This document shows positions 24,137-33,423 of a stretch of 64,000 nt of DNA, in pieces. The position numbers and the translations under genes are program-made. Numbering within the stretch: position 1 is the stretch's first letter; each line of letters begins with the position of its first letter. Below the pieces are notes generated by a model that was given only the letters and a program-made list of their open reading frames with translations, ran no database searches and was not told the DNA's origin. The stretch is from Actinopolymorpha alba DSM 45243 (lineage in GTDB: Bacteria > Actinomycetota > Actinomycetes > Propionibacteriales > Actinopolymorphaceae), in assembly GCF_000373925.1 (NCBI RefSeq), contig NZ_KB892768.1, positions 1 to 64,000 of the forward strand, read 5' to 3'.

Positions 24137-25717
24137 TCAGTCCTCCGGAACCTCGTGGCGTTCTTCCCTGGACCGCTCGGCCGCTCCGACCCGCCGCGCC
24201 CTGATCGGGCGGTCACTGGCGGTGATGCAGCGGCCGGTGGCGAGATCGAACTCGTACCCATGCATGGTGCACCGCAGCCGGTCGCCCTTGAGCTCGCCGA
24301 AATAGCTCAGGTCGGCCCTGCGGTGCGGACACTGGCGCTGCACCATCCACTTACCGATCTGGACTTCTTCGGTGGTGTCGTCCTGTTGGGCGTACCACTG
24401 TTCGGCGTAGGCCAGACGCTCCGGCGAGAGGCATTTGAAGAAGGTGTAGACGAACTCGTTGTAGGGCCCGACCCGGGCGGCCCGGAAACGCATGCTCAGG
24501 AAGAGGCTGTTGACCCAGTCGATCTCGTGGTCGGCGACGAGGCGTTCGACCAGCCGGCGCTCGATGCTGAAGCGGTACCTGCATTTCTCGCCGTTCCAGG
24601 CCCGCACCTCGCGATCGATGAAGTCGATGACGATCTTCTCGTCCTCGCCCACCTCGAGTAACAGTTGGGCGCCGACTCCCGCGCTGATCTGGTCCGCGAC
24701 CCGCAGCAGCGGCTCGAACCATTCCTTGACCTCGGCGAGGATGTTGATCCCGGGAACCGCCCAGGACGCCTTCTCCTTCTCCAGCCGCGGGCGTACGCGG
24801 TCGGCGTACACCCGCAGATACTTCGCCTTGTCCTGATAGAGCTTCAGCGCGTTGTTGTTGGGATGGGTGATCTGGACCTCGCCCGGGGTGACTTCGGCGA
24901 CACTTCCCGGAAGCATCATCAGGCCGTTGTAGCGTCCGTTCTCGCGGAGGTAGTCGAGGAAGACGGTGTGGTCGGGGAACGGATTGGCCGGCGAGTTGTC
25001 GATGTCGTTGTACTGCATCAGGTCCTGGTCGAGGAACGCCGCCGGGCCGGCGGAGGGTACGACGTATCTCGCGTCGACCTCCTCGACATAGCGGTAGGCC
25101 CGGGCCAGACCGTTCGCCCGCTTGCTCGTACCAAAAGCCACCTTGGCCGGCTCGGTAAGGTCATAGACCAGCGGCCACCAGTTCGCTCCGGAAAACTGCA
25201 GGAAATGCACGTCGTAAGGCCCGAACGCCCGCAGCGCGTCCAACTCCACCGGCTTCGCGTCGTTCTGGTTGAGGATGCGTACCTGCCCGTCGGACAGCGC
25301 GAGCGCCGAGTCGCCGATCGGCCCGTCGCTCGGGGAGACCAGCGCCACGATCATCACCCGGAGATTTCCGTCGAGCGTCACGGACTCCGAATTCGGCATC
25401 ACCACGAAGTGTCTGAACCCGATCTCGCGAAGGGTTTTCTCCAGGTCCCGAGTCTTGTAGTCGGGTAGTAAGACGGTGGTGTCGCGCGATACTCCGGCGC
25501 GCAGAAATTCCGGGTCGTAATGGTCCCGGTGCAGATGGGAGATGTACAGGTAGTCCGGGTTACGGTACGCCTCCCAGTCGAGGTCGCTGTTATCGGGAAA
25601 CGGAAACCAGGACGCGAAGTAGGCGGGATTGACCCAGGGGTCGCACAGAATTGTCGAACCCGAAGCCTCGATGAAGAATCCGGCGTGTCCGAGGGACGTC
25701 ACCTTGGTAGCGATCAC
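24137..25717 (-). CDS. metallo-beta-lactamase-fold / Rieske fusion protein (CMAH-like)
   Basis: A 526-residue protein. Residues 1-~230 are an MBL-fold hydrolase of the UlaG/CMAH type, with L-C-D-P-W-V-N-P near the start and the metal motif H-L-H-R-D-H. A central ~200 residues are of unknown fold. The C terminus holds a Rieske [2Fe-2S] site, C-P-H...C-T-M-H with 17 residues between the pairs (about residues 455-478). The MBL part resembles CMP-N-acetylneuraminate hydroxylase, where the Rieske domain is at the N terminus; the domain order here is reversed. GTG 25717 follows GAGGAGAGG. It stands alone, with no obvious ferredoxin or sialic-acid gene nearby. Substrate unknown; a monooxygenase-like role is possible. 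Confidence 0.85.
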   Translation of the reverse strand: MIATKVTSLGHAGFFIEASGSTILCDPWVNPAYFASWFPFPDNSDLDWEAYRNPDYLYISHLHRDHYDPEFLRAGVSRDTTVLLPDYKTRDLEKTLREIGFRHFVVMPNSESVTLDGNLRVMIVALVSPSDGPIGDSALALSDGQVRILNQNDAKPVELDALRAFGPYDVHFLQFSGANWWPLVYDLTEPAKVAFGTSKRANGLARAYRYVEEVDARYVVPSAGPAAFLDQDLMQYNDIDNSPANPFPDHTVFLDYLRENGRYNGLMMLPGSVAEVTPGEVQITHPNNNALKLYQDKAKYLRVYADRVRPRLEKEKASWAVPGINILAEVKEWFEPLLRVADQISAGVGAQLLLEVGEDEKIVIDFIDREVRAWNGEKCRYRFSIERRLVERLVADHEIDWVNSLFLSMRFRAARVGPYNEFVYTFFKCLSPERLAYAEQWYAQQDDTTEEVQIGKWMVQRQCPHRRADLSYFGELKGDRLRCTMHGYEFDLATGRCITASDRPIRARRVGAAERSREERHEVPED

Positions 25718-25927
25718 AGCTGGCCTCTCCTCGTCGATCGCCCGACCCCATTAGAACTGTCGAGCAGAGTCAAACTATCGAGCTGAGTGAACTCTTGAAG
25801 CCAGGCTTCCCAGCATCACCGCGAGAATTCATCGACCGCCGTCTCGGAATGGTGAACCTGTTATTTGGCCACCAAAACAAGAACGGTAAAGCAACGCATT
25901 CGTGAACTGCCGGTGAATATGGTTGCG

Positions 25928-25964
25928 GACAGGCGTATTCGGCGTTCGGCGAAAAACGCCTGTA
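25928..25964 (-). terminator. probable stem-loop terminator after SDR gene
   Basis: ACAGGCGT (25929-25936) pairs with ACGCCTGT (25956-25963). The loop holds a T-run (minus strand TTTTT) and an inner GGCG/CGCC pairing. It lies 16 bases beyond the SDR stop. The surrounding 25718-25979 region is noticeably A+T-richer than the genes and has no coding frame; it must carry the promoter of the MBL-Rieske gene. Confidence 0.5.
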
Positions 25965-25979
25965 AATGGGACGGAAATC

Positions 25980-26792
25980 TCAGCCGAGCGGATCGTCGTC
26001 GGCGTACGGCGTCAACCGCAGGGTGCGGGCATTCTGTCGAACAATGGCGTCCGCCCGCGCCCGCAGGTCCTCGACGTCATCAGTGCCGGCACGGAAGTAG
26101 CGTCCGGACAGTGCGTCGAGGCGCCCCGCGGCGATGGCGACGATGATGTCGGTGACCGCCGCCACGGGCGTCCACGACGTACGCCCGCGATGCATCTCCA
26201 TCGATCGGGTCATGTCGGTTTCGACGTGACCGGGTGAGACGTCGAACGCCGTCACGCCATACTCACCAGCGGCCGCGACGATTGAGCCCGTCATGCGCAG
26301 CAAACCGGTCTTGGCGGTGCGGTAGGCGCTGTAGATGGCCCCGTCGCGGATGGCTACACCCGTCGTGAGCTCGACGATCCGGCCGCGGTGGCGGGCCACC
26401 ATCTCAGGAAGCACGGCCCGGCAGAAGTGGTAGGGCCCGCGGAGGTTCGTCTCGACGATCGCCCACCATTCGTCGGGGTCGGACTCCCACAGCGGGACTT
26501 CCGCCGACTCGATCCGGCCGGCGTTGTTGACCAGAAAATCGACCGGGCCGAGCGCCTCGCGTACTCCGTCAACGACGGCTTGCACCTGGTCGGCACCCGT
26601 GACGTCGCCCGGGACGACCGCGACCCGCGCCCCAGCCGCGACACATTCGCGGCGTACCGACTCCAGGGCGTCGGCGTCTCGCGCGGTCAGTCCGACGGCG
26701 AGGCCGGCGCGCGCCAGCGCCAGTGCGATCTCACGACCGATCCCCCGGCTCGCGCCGGTGACCAGCGCTACCGTGCTCGCGCCCTCCGACAT
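25980..26792 (-). CDS. SDR family oxidoreductase with Thr in place of the catalytic Ser
   Basis: A 270-residue classical SDR: T-G-A-S-R-G-I-G at 12-19, V-N-N-A-G at 88-92, and Y157-x3-K161. The residue 13 before the Tyr, normally Ser, is Thr144 (E-L-T-T-G). Thr can replace Ser in a few active SDRs, so activity is possible but not assured. The C-terminal region (after residue ~205) departs from the usual G-G-x-x dinucleotide-fold ending. ATG 26792 follows GGGAGGAA at 7 bases; codons upstream are not needed. Monocistronic, downstream of pheT on the same strand, 81 bases away. Confidence 0.85.
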   Translation of the reverse strand: MSEGASTVALVTGASRGIGREIALALARAGLAVGLTARDADALESVRRECVAAGARVAVVPGDVTGADQVQAVVDGVREALGPVDFLVNNAGRIESAEVPLWESDPDEWWAIVETNLRGPYHFCRAVLPEMVARHRGRIVELTTGVAIRDGAIYSAYRTAKTGLLRMTGSIVAAAGEYGVTAFDVSPGHVETDMTRSMEMHRGRTSWTPVAAVTDIIVAIAAGRLDALSGRYFRAGTDDVEDLRARADAIVRQNARTLRLTPYADDDPLG

Positions 26793-26873
26793 GGTCGCGT
26801 TCCTCCCGCGGATCGCCGCTGGTGCTGGCACACCTGTAGTGGGGCCAACTGCGTTACCGTCCCGAACCCACCC

Positions 26874-29363
26874 TCAGGTGCCGCGCTGGACCGCGTGTGT
26901 GCGCCGCGCGGCCTCGTCGACCGCCGCCTGCTTCGCCGCACTCACCTCGGCGTCCGTCAGGGTCCGGTCGGGCGCGCGGAACCGGAGCGCGAACGCCAGT
27001 GACTTCGTACCCGCCTCGATCTGCGCGCCGGTGTAGACGTCGAACAGGCGTACGGACTCCAGCAGATCGCCGACACCATCGCGCAGTGCCGCCTCGACGT
27101 CGGCCACGGGTACGGCGGCGTCGACAATCAGGGCGACGTCTTCCTTCGCCGGAGGGTACGTCGACACCTGCGGTGCCGACACCGGCCGCATCGACGCTTC
27201 CAGACGGTCAAGCTGGAGTTCCATCGCGGCGGCGCGCGGCGGCAGGCCGTACGCCTCGACGACCTTGGGGTGCAGCTCTCCCGCGTGCCCCACGAGCCGG
27301 CCGTCGACGAGCAGGGCCGCGCACCGCCCAGGGTGCCAGGGAGCGTGCTCGTCCGCGCGGACCGACAGCTCGACCCCGGCGGCCTCGGCGACGATCCGCG
27401 CCGCCTGGATCGCGTCGGCCCAGGTGGCTGACCGCGCAGTGCTCTGCCAGCCGGCGGGTTGGCGGTCGCCGGTCAGCACCACTCCAACCCGGCGCGGCTG
27501 GTCGGGCAGAGCCGCGTCGAGCGCGGCGATCTCCTCCTCGCTTGGCCGGCGGTCGACCGGCAACCTGGGTGCGGCTGGAGCGTCCGGACGCGGGCGGAAC
27601 ACCACGCCCAGCTCGAACAACGCGAGGTCGGTGAACCCCCGACCGACGTTGCGGCGGGCGATCGCGAGGAGTCCCGGCAGCAGCGTCGTGCGCAGCAGGG
27701 GCTCCTCCTCCGACAGCGGGTTGGCCAGCCGGAGCGCCTGACGGCGCGGGTCGTCGGCGGGCAACCGCAGCCGGTCGAAGTCCGCTTCTCCGACGAACGG
27801 ATAGGCCAGGACCTCCACGTAGCCGGCGCCGGCCAGCACCCGGCCGACGGTCCGCCGCAGCCGCTGGTCAGACGTAAGACCACGCCCAGGCGGAGCGACC
27901 GGGAGGACGCTCGGCACCGTGTCGTACCCCTCGAGGCGGATGACCTCCTCGGCAAGGTCATTGGGATCGGCGAGGTCAGGACGCCACGAGGGCGGCGTGA
28001 CAGTCAGGCGCTCGGCTCCGGCCTCGCCCCTCGTCTCGACCACGCACCCGACCTCCTCGAGGCGGCGTACGAAAACCTCGACCGGGATGGGATAACCGGC
28101 CACCCGGGCGGCGTGGTCGGCCGGGATCGTGATCTGCGGAGCCGGCGGCGGCGTGCCGATCAACGTCGCGCCGTCCAGGATCCGGCCGCCACCGATCGAG
28201 ACCAGAAGCTCCGCCACGCGCTGCGCGGCGTACCCCTGGATCGCGGTGTCGACTCCTCGCTCGAACCTCTTCGACGCCTCGCTCGACAGCTTGTGCCGAC
28301 GCGACGTGCGGGCGATCACGACCGCATCGAAGTGCGCGGCCTCGATCACCACGTCGGTGGTGGTGTCGGACAACTCCGTGGTGGCGCCACCCATCACCCC
28401 CGCCAGGCCGATCGGCCCGGAGTCGTCGGTGATGAGGAGGTCCTCGGGATCAAGCTCGCGGGTCGCACCGTCGAGGGTCTGGAGCTTCTCCCCCGGCTCG
28501 GCCCGGCGTACGACAATCGGCCCGGCCAGGCGCGACCGGTCGTAACCGTGGATCGGCTGGCCGAACTCGAGCATGACGTAGTTGGTCACGTCGACGGCCG
28601 CGGAAATCGGCCGCATGCCGGCCAGCTGGACCCGTCGCTGCAGCCAGCGCGGGCTGGGCGCGGCCGGATCGAAACCCTCGACGGTGACCGCGGCGAACAC
28701 CGCGCAACCAGCCGTATCGTCGACCCGCACCGGGTAACCCTTGTCGGACACGTTCGGCGCCAACTCGGGCTTGACGGGGTCGGAGAACGCCAGCCCGAGC
28801 GCGGTCGCCGCCTCGCGGGCGATCCCGCGGACCGACATCGTGTAGCCGCGGTCGGGTGTCACGGCGATGTCAAGCACTTCGTCGCGCAGGTGCAGGACCG
28901 GCGCGGCGTCGTCGCCCGGCGTGCCATCGGACGGGTCGAGCACCAGGATGCCGTCATGGTCGTCGCCGACGCCGAGCTCGCGCGTCGAGCAGATCATGCC
29001 GTCGGAGACGTGGCCGTACGTCTTGCGTGCCGTGATCGTGAAGTCACCCGGAAGGGTGGTGCCTGGAAGCGCGACGACGACCAGGTCTCCGACGGCGAAG
29101 TTGCGAGCGCCGCAGACGATGCCGCGCGGCTCGGCCGCACCGACATCGACCTGGCACCAGCGGATGGTCTTGCCGTTCTTCTGTGGCTCCTCGACGAACT
29201 CGAGCACCCGGCCGAGCATCAAGGGTCCCTTGACGTCGGCGCCGACGGACTCGACCGTCTCGACCTCCAGACCGACCCGGATCAGCGCGTCAGCGACCTC
29301 GCGCCCCGTGATCGACGCCGGCAGGTCGACGTACTCCCGCAACCACGAGATCGGGACCCGCAT
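26874..29363 (-). CDS. pheT: phenylalanine--tRNA ligase beta subunit
   Basis: Large subunit of the (alpha-beta)2 PheRS; 829 residues, standard. Domains in order: N-terminal tRNA-binding OB domain (about 40-155, with I-V-C-G-A-R-N), B3/B4 editing domain (about 215-395, containing [14 protein letters not shown]), B5 domain, catalytic-like core ([14 protein letters not shown]), and C-terminal anticodon-binding FDX-ACB domain ([12 protein letters not shown]). The start M-R-V-P-I-S-W-L shares one base with the pheS stop (TGATG), so the two subunits are translationally coupled and made in equal amounts. An alternative ATG at 29375 is less likely. Confidence 0.97.
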   Translation of the reverse strand: MRVPISWLREYVDLPASITGREVADALIRVGLEVETVESVGADVKGPLMLGRVLEFVEEPQKNGKTIRWCQVDVGAAEPRGIVCGARNFAVGDLVVVALPGTTLPGDFTITARKTYGHVSDGMICSTRELGVGDDHDGILVLDPSDGTPGDDAAPVLHLRDEVLDIAVTPDRGYTMSVRGIAREAATALGLAFSDPVKPELAPNVSDKGYPVRVDDTAGCAVFAAVTVEGFDPAAPSPRWLQRRVQLAGMRPISAAVDVTNYVMLEFGQPIHGYDRSRLAGPIVVRRAEPGEKLQTLDGATRELDPEDLLITDDSGPIGLAGVMGGATTELSDTTTDVVIEAAHFDAVVIARTSRRHKLSSEASKRFERGVDTAIQGYAAQRVAELLVSIGGGRILDGATLIGTPPPAPQITIPADHAARVAGYPIPVEVFVRRLEEVGCVVETRGEAGAERLTVTPPSWRPDLADPNDLAEEVIRLEGYDTVPSVLPVAPPGRGLTSDQRLRRTVGRVLAGAGYVEVLAYPFVGEADFDRLRLPADDPRRQALRLANPLSEEEPLLRTTLLPGLLAIARRNVGRGFTDLALFELGVVFRPRPDAPAAPRLPVDRRPSEEEIAALDAALPDQPRRVGVVLTGDRQPAGWQSTARSATWADAIQAARIVAEAAGVELSVRADEHAPWHPGRCAALLVDGRLVGHAGELHPKVVEAYGLPPRAAAMELQLDRLEASMRPVSAPQVSTYPPAKEDVALIVDAAVPVADVEAALRDGVGDLLESVRLFDVYTGAQIEAGTKSLAFALRFRAPDRTLTDAEVSAAKQAAVDEAARRTHAVQRGT

Positions 29364-30472
29364 CAGCTCTCCCATCCGAAGGCCCGGGTGAACCGCACGT
29401 CACCCTCCACCATGTCGCGCATGTCCTCGACGCCGTTCCGGAACATCAACGTGCGCTCGATCCCCATCCCGAACGCGAAACCGGAATAGCGCTCGGCGTC
29501 GACACCGCAGGCGGTGAGGACGCGCGGGTTGACGACGCCGCAGCCGCCCCACTCGATCCAGCCCTCGCTACCGCAGGTGCGACACGGCCGGTCCGGGTTG
29601 CCGACCGACTCGCCCCGACACACGAAGCACTGCAGGTCGAGCTCGGCGCTGGGCTCGGTGAAGGGGAAGTAATAGGGACGGAGACGGGTCTTGAGGCCGG
29701 GCCCGAACATCGCCGCCGCGAAGTGGTCGAGAGTCCCCTTCAGATGCGCGAGGGTGATCCCCTCGTCGACGACCAACCCCTCGACCTGGTGGAAGACCGG
29801 TGTGTGGGTCGCGTCCAACTCGTCGGTGCGGTAGACCCGACCCGGGCAGATCACGTAGATCGGGGGTTTACGGGACAACATCGTGCGCGCCTGCGCGGGC
29901 GAGGTGTGGGTGCGCAGGACGACGCCGTTGTCCTCGGGTGCGACGAAGAAGGTGTCCATCGTCGTCCGCGCCGGGTGGTCCGGCGGGATGTTGAGGGCGT
30001 CGAAGTTGAGCCACTCCGCCTCGGCCTCAGGCCCCTCGGCGACCTCCCAGCCCATCGCCACGAAGACGTCCGCGATCCGCTCCTGGATGGTGGTCAGCGG
30101 ATGCCGGGCACCGCGGGGCTCGACGTCCCAGGGCACCGTGACGTCCACGGCCTCCTCGACCAGGATCCGGGCCTCCCGCTCAGCCTCGAGCTCGGCCTGA
30201 CGCGCCGCGAGCGCGTCGTTGACCGCCCGGCGGGCCGCGCCGATCCGCATGCCGGCGTCCTTGCGGGCCTGCGGTGGCAGCGCGCCGATCTCGCGGTTGG
30301 CGAGGGCGAGCGGGCTGCGGTCACCCGCGTGCGCGAGGCGGGCGGAGCGCAGCTCGTCGAGGTCGGCCGCCGCGGCGATCGCGGCCAGCGCCTCGTCGCG
30401 CATCCGGGCGACCTCGTCCGCGTGCAGCGGCGTGACCTCTACGGGGTCGTAGTTGGTGTTCGGGCCCGACAT
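29363..30472 (-). CDS. pheS: phenylalanine--tRNA ligase alpha subunit
   Basis: Catalytic subunit of PheRS, 369 residues. The N-terminal coiled coil (about 25-110) that grips tRNA is followed by the class II core: motif 2-type [10 protein letters not shown] and motif 3 [14 protein letters not shown] zinc-like Cys pattern is visible in D-L-Q-C-F-V-C-R-G and C-R-T-C-G, an insert seen in several actinobacterial PheS proteins. It lies downstream of trmH-infC genes on the same strand, with a repeat element in the 151-base gap. Confidence 0.97.
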   Translation of the reverse strand: MSGPNTNYDPVEVTPLHADEVARMRDEALAAIAAAADLDELRSARLAHAGDRSPLALANREIGALPPQARKDAGMRIGAARRAVNDALAARQAELEAEREARILVEEAVDVTVPWDVEPRGARHPLTTIQERIADVFVAMGWEVAEGPEAEAEWLNFDALNIPPDHPARTTMDTFFVAPEDNGVVLRTHTSPAQARTMLSRKPPIYVICPGRVYRTDELDATHTPVFHQVEGLVVDEGITLAHLKGTLDHFAAAMFGPGLKTRLRPYYFPFTEPSAELDLQCFVCRGESVGNPDRPCRTCGSEGWIEWGGCGVVNPRVLTACGVDAERYSGFAFGMGIERTLMFRNGVEDMRDMVEGDVRFTRAFGWES

Positions 30473-30601
30473 CTGCTGGGAGTCCCCTCATCAAGTCGTA
30501 CGCCGGGAAAGTTTAGGCAGTGCCTCCGGCAGGGCCGGACGCACGCTCGACGACGCGCGGCATCTCTGCACCATGCAAGCCAAATTCACCACGTTTCGTA
30601 G

Positions 30602-30629
30602 GGAATGATCACGCAAACGTGATCATTCC
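30602..30629. repeat. AATGATCACG palindrome (3' end of the rRNA methylase gene)
   Basis: GGAATGATCACG, loop CAAA, CGTGATCATTCC: a perfect 12-bp stem. It overlaps the end of the upstream rRNA methylase gene and supplies its last codon and stop (GAA TGA). The adjacent 5' flank (CCATGCAAGCCAAATTC at about 30571-30588) resembles the inner module of the other copies. It is likely a transcript 3' end or mRNA-stabilising hairpin before pheS. Confidence 0.85.
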
Positions 30630-31477
30630 GGGGCCTCTTCGGTGGCGGAGGTCCGGCAGCCACCGGGCGCCCGTTGGGCGTTGGCCGAGGCGTAGAGGCA
30701 GACCGCCGCCGCGGTCGCGAGGTTGAGGCTCTCCGCCCGCCCGTACACGGGTACGCGGACGACCGCATCGGCCAGCTCCCGCGTGGCCGGGGGGAGCCCC
30801 CACGCCTCGTTACCGAAGATCCAGGCGGTGGGTCCACCGAGCAGGCCCCGCTCGGCCGCCATGTCGAGGTCCAGCTCCCCCGCTCCGTCGGCGGCGAGCA
30901 CTGTGAGCCCCTGCTCCCGTAATGCCGACACGGCCGCAGGCGCGGGGACGCCCACCGTGACCGGGAGATGGAACAGGCTGCCCGCGGACGCCCGCACGCA
31001 CTTGGAGTTGTAGACGTCGACCGAAGCGTCGGTGAAGACCACGGCCTCGGCGCCGGCCGCGTCCGCGCAGCGAAGGACGGTGCCGGCGTTGCCCGGGTCG
31101 CGGACCTGCGCGAGGACCGCAACCAGGTGGGGCTTCGACGCGACCACGTGGGAGTACGGCACGTCGACGAACCGGCACACCGCGATGATCCCCTGCGGAG
31201 TGACCGTCTGGGCCAGCGAGTCGAACACCTCACCGGAGACGAGACGCACCGGGATTCCGGACCGGGCCGCGGTCGCCGTCACCTCGGTGTACCGCTCGGC
31301 GGCCGGGCTCGTCGCGAACATTTCCTGGACGACCCCCGGACTCGCCAGCGCCTCCCCCACCGCCTGCGGTCCTTCGGCGAGGAACTGCCGGCCACGGGCG
31401 CGGAAGGCGCGCTTGACGAGTCGCCGAGCCGCGGTGATGCGGCTGGCGCGGGGATCGGTGAGCTCTGGGCCCGCCAC
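30623..31477 (-). CDS. TrmH/SpoU-family RNA 2'-O-methyltransferase
   Basis: SPOUT-fold methylase, 284 residues. An N-terminal substrate-binding domain (F-L-A-E-G-P-Q-A-V-G-E-A) is followed by the SpoU domain: motif 1 R-D-P-G-N-A-G-T-V-L-R-C-A-D, motif 2 I-F-G-N-E-A-W-G-L, motif 3 R-A-E-S-L-N-L-A-T-A-A-A-V, which knots around S-adenosylmethionine. It probably modifies 23S rRNA or tRNA; the position is unknown. In actinobacteria this gene regularly lies between rplT and pheS, as here. Its last residues (E-E-A-P-E) and stop lie in the palindromic repeat at 30602. Confidence 0.93.
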   Translation of the reverse strand: MAGPELTDPRASRITAARRLVKRAFRARGRQFLAEGPQAVGEALASPGVVQEMFATSPAAERYTEVTATAARSGIPVRLVSGEVFDSLAQTVTPQGIIAVCRFVDVPYSHVVASKPHLVAVLAQVRDPGNAGTVLRCADAAGAEAVVFTDASVDVYNSKCVRASAGSLFHLPVTVGVPAPAAVSALREQGLTVLAADGAGELDLDMAAERGLLGGPTAWIFGNEAWGLPPATRELADAVVRVPVYGRAESLNLATAAAVCLYASANAQRAPGGCRTSATEEAPE

Positions 31478-31521
31478 GCGAGTCAGCGTCGAAGCTCCAA
31501 AGGACTGACGTAGTGCGCCGC

Positions 31522-31899
31522 TCAGGCGGCCGCCTCCGTCTCGGCTGGCAGCGCGTTCCTGGCGACCTCGACCAGGGCGGTGAACGCCGCGGCGTCGGTG
31601 ACAGCGAGATCAGCGAGGATCTTGCGGTCGACCTCGACACCGGCGGCCTTGAGGCCCTGGATGAAACGGTTGTACGTGATGCCGTTCTGGCGGGCGGCCG
31701 CGTTGATCCGCGTGATCCACAACCGCCGGAAGTCACCCTTGCGGGCCCGACGGTCACGGTAGGCGTAGACGAGCGAGTGGGTGACCTGCTCCTTCGCCTT
31801 GCGGTAGAGGCGCGAGCGCTGGCCGCGGTATCCCTTGGCCTTCTCGAGGATGTCGCGACGCTTCTTGTGGGCGTTGACCGCCCGCTTCACGCGTGCCAC
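31522..31899 (-). CDS. rplT: 50S ribosomal protein L20
   Basis: Large-subunit assembly protein, 125 residues. It is basic, with the N-terminal [15 protein letters not shown] extension and the conserved Y-R-D-R-R[19 protein letters not shown] block. Third gene of the infC-rpmI-rplT operon; in other bacteria L20 represses the operon by binding its leader RNA. A leader hairpin is seen here upstream of infC. Confidence 0.98.
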   Translation of the reverse strand: MARVKRAVNAHKKRRDILEKAKGYRGQRSRLYRKAKEQVTHSLVYAYRDRRARKGDFRRLWITRINAAARQNGITYNRFIQGLKAAGVEVDRKILADLAVTDAAAFTALVEVARNALPAETEAAA

Positions 31900-32023
31900 T
31901 GGCGAACTCCTTGCTCAGACTGCCGCGCTCCGCCACCGGGGCGCGGATGGTTCATCGGGATCATGGGCAGGGTCCCCCGGTGATCCAGGGGGCCGGGGGC
32001 TGGGGCCGATTTGCCGAGCGCGG

Positions 32024-32218
32024 TCAGCGCCCGAGAAGCTTCTTGGCCTTCTTGGTGTCAGGAGCGGCGACGTCCGCGGGGGCCGCAAGCCGGCGCGCAC
32101 GCGTGGACGACTTCTTCTCCATGATGTGGCCGCGGTTGGCCTTCTTGTGCATGATCTTTCCGGTGCCCGTGACGCGGAAACGCTTCTTGGCCCCGCTGTG
32201 GGTCTTCATCTTCGGCAT
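32024..32218 (-). CDS. rpmI: 50S ribosomal protein L35
   Basis: Small ribosomal protein, 64 residues, [14 protein letters not shown], then K-K-A-N-R-G-H and a basic C terminus. ATG 32218 has AAGGGA upstream; the in-frame extension to 32251 is rejected. It lies between infC and rplT in the conserved order. Confidence 0.97.
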   Translation of the reverse strand: MPKMKTHSGAKKRFRVTGTGKIMHKKANRGHIMEKKSSTRARRLAAPADVAAPDTKKAKKLLGR

Positions 32219-32387
32219 ACTCGTCCCTTGCTTCGACCGTTCGGGGCGCACAGCGCACGCCCGACGTCCTGGCGTGCTGCCCCGCCCGGGGAACTACCCG
32301 GCGTAGGGCAGCGATCGTTTCGCCACGATGGTTCGGGGCCTCGCCTCGGCGGGCCCGTCTCCAGGCGTGGTGTTGCTCGGCGGCGGT

Positions 32388-33020
32388 CTAAGGTGTCCGC
32401 TCGCCCTGGGGCTGAGGCACCCGCTCGGCGCGGGCGGCCGCGCGATCTGCCTCGCGCTCCGCGGCCCGCCGGGCCTTGTCGGCCTCGACATCCACGCGAG
32501 CCTCCGACTTCCGCTTGTGGGGAGTCACCACCATGATCATGTTGCGGCCGTCCTGCCGCGGCTGGGACTCGACGAACCCGAGGTCGGCGATGTCCTCAGC
32601 GAGGCGCTGCAGCAGCCGGAAGCCCAGCTCGGGCCGGGACTGCTCGCGTCCGCGGAACATGATCGTGATCTTGACCTTGTCCCCCTGCCGAAGGAATCGC
32701 ACGACGTGACCCTTCTTGGTCTCGTAGTCGTGCGGGTCGATCTTCGGTCGGAGCTTCATTTCCTTGATGACCGTCTGGGCCTGGTTGCGCCGAGCTTCCC
32801 GGGCCTTTTGAGCGGTCTCGTACTTGAACTTCCCAAAATCCATCAGCTTGCAGACCGGTGGCCGGGCGGTCGGAGCTACCTCGACCAGATCGAGGTCCGC
32901 CTCCTGAGCCAGGCGCAGCGCATCGTCGATGCGCACAATGCCGACCTGCTCGCCATTCGGTCCGACGAGTCTGACCTCGGGAACCCGGATCCGCTCGTTG
33001 ACGCGAAGCTCTGTGGCGAT
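32388..33020 (-). CDS. infC: translation initiation factor IF-3 (ATC start)
   Basis: Binds the 30S subunit and checks start codons. About 210 residues: N domain with [15 protein letters not shown] and [10 protein letters not shown], linker [11 protein letters not shown] domain with [11 protein letters not shown] and Q-D-G-R-N-M-I-M-V. No ATG or GTG precedes the conserved N terminus within a sensible distance. An ATC codon at 33020-33018, 6 bases after AGGAGG (33032-33027), begins A-T-E-L-R-V-N-E-R. infC of other bacteria uses AUU or AUC so that IF-3 limits its own synthesis. The C-terminal ~30 residues are Arg/Ala-rich. Confidence 0.93.
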   Translation of the reverse strand: MATELRVNERIRVPEVRLVGPNGEQVGIVRIDDALRLAQEADLDLVEVAPTARPPVCKLMDFGKFKYETAQKAREARRNQAQTVIKEMKLRPKIDPHDYETKKGHVVRFLRQGDKVKITIMFRGREQSRPELGFRLLQRLAEDIADLGFVESQPRQDGRNMIMVVTPHKRKSEARVDVEADKARRAAEREADRAAARAERVPQPQGERTP

Positions 33021-33093
33021 GAGGACCCTCCTGTGTGGTGTGCCATGTTTGGTGCCCGCCTGGTGCGTGCACCTCCCAAGAACCCGAAAACGC

Positions 33094-33125
33094 GAAAAAG
33101 GCTTCCGCGCCTTCGCCGCGGAAGC
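33094..33125 (-). promoter_or_regulatory. leader terminator/attenuator of the infC operon
   Basis: Read on the minus strand: GCTTCCGCG, 7-base loop, CGCGGAAGC, then CTTTTT and further T's. This is a perfect 9-bp intrinsic-terminator hairpin located about 75 bases upstream of the infC start codon, before the Shine-Dalgarno sequence. A terminator in this place fits attenuation control of the infC-rpmI-rplT operon, as known for this operon in Bacillus (there by L20). The rest of the leader and promoter should lie in 33126-33423, where no gene is supported. Confidence 0.75.
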
Positions 33126-33423
33126 CATCCTCCGGTACGCCGCATCGCCCGCCGGGGCGGGGACGCCACGCTGGCCGCCGACTCGAGCCAACGAACTCGG
33201 CGACCGGCCGGACCCGACGACCTCAATCGATCGCTGCGGGTGGGAGATGGTCCTCCGCTTGTGACCCGATCGGATGCCGCGGGAGGGGCCCTCGGCGGGG
33301 TGTGCCCGACGGGGACTCACATCCCACGCCACATCTGACCAGGTCGGCCGATCGCCAAGAGTACCAGCACGAGCACACCGCGGCCACCGAGCCCGCCGCT
33401 CGTGCCAAGAGGTCGCGGGATCG

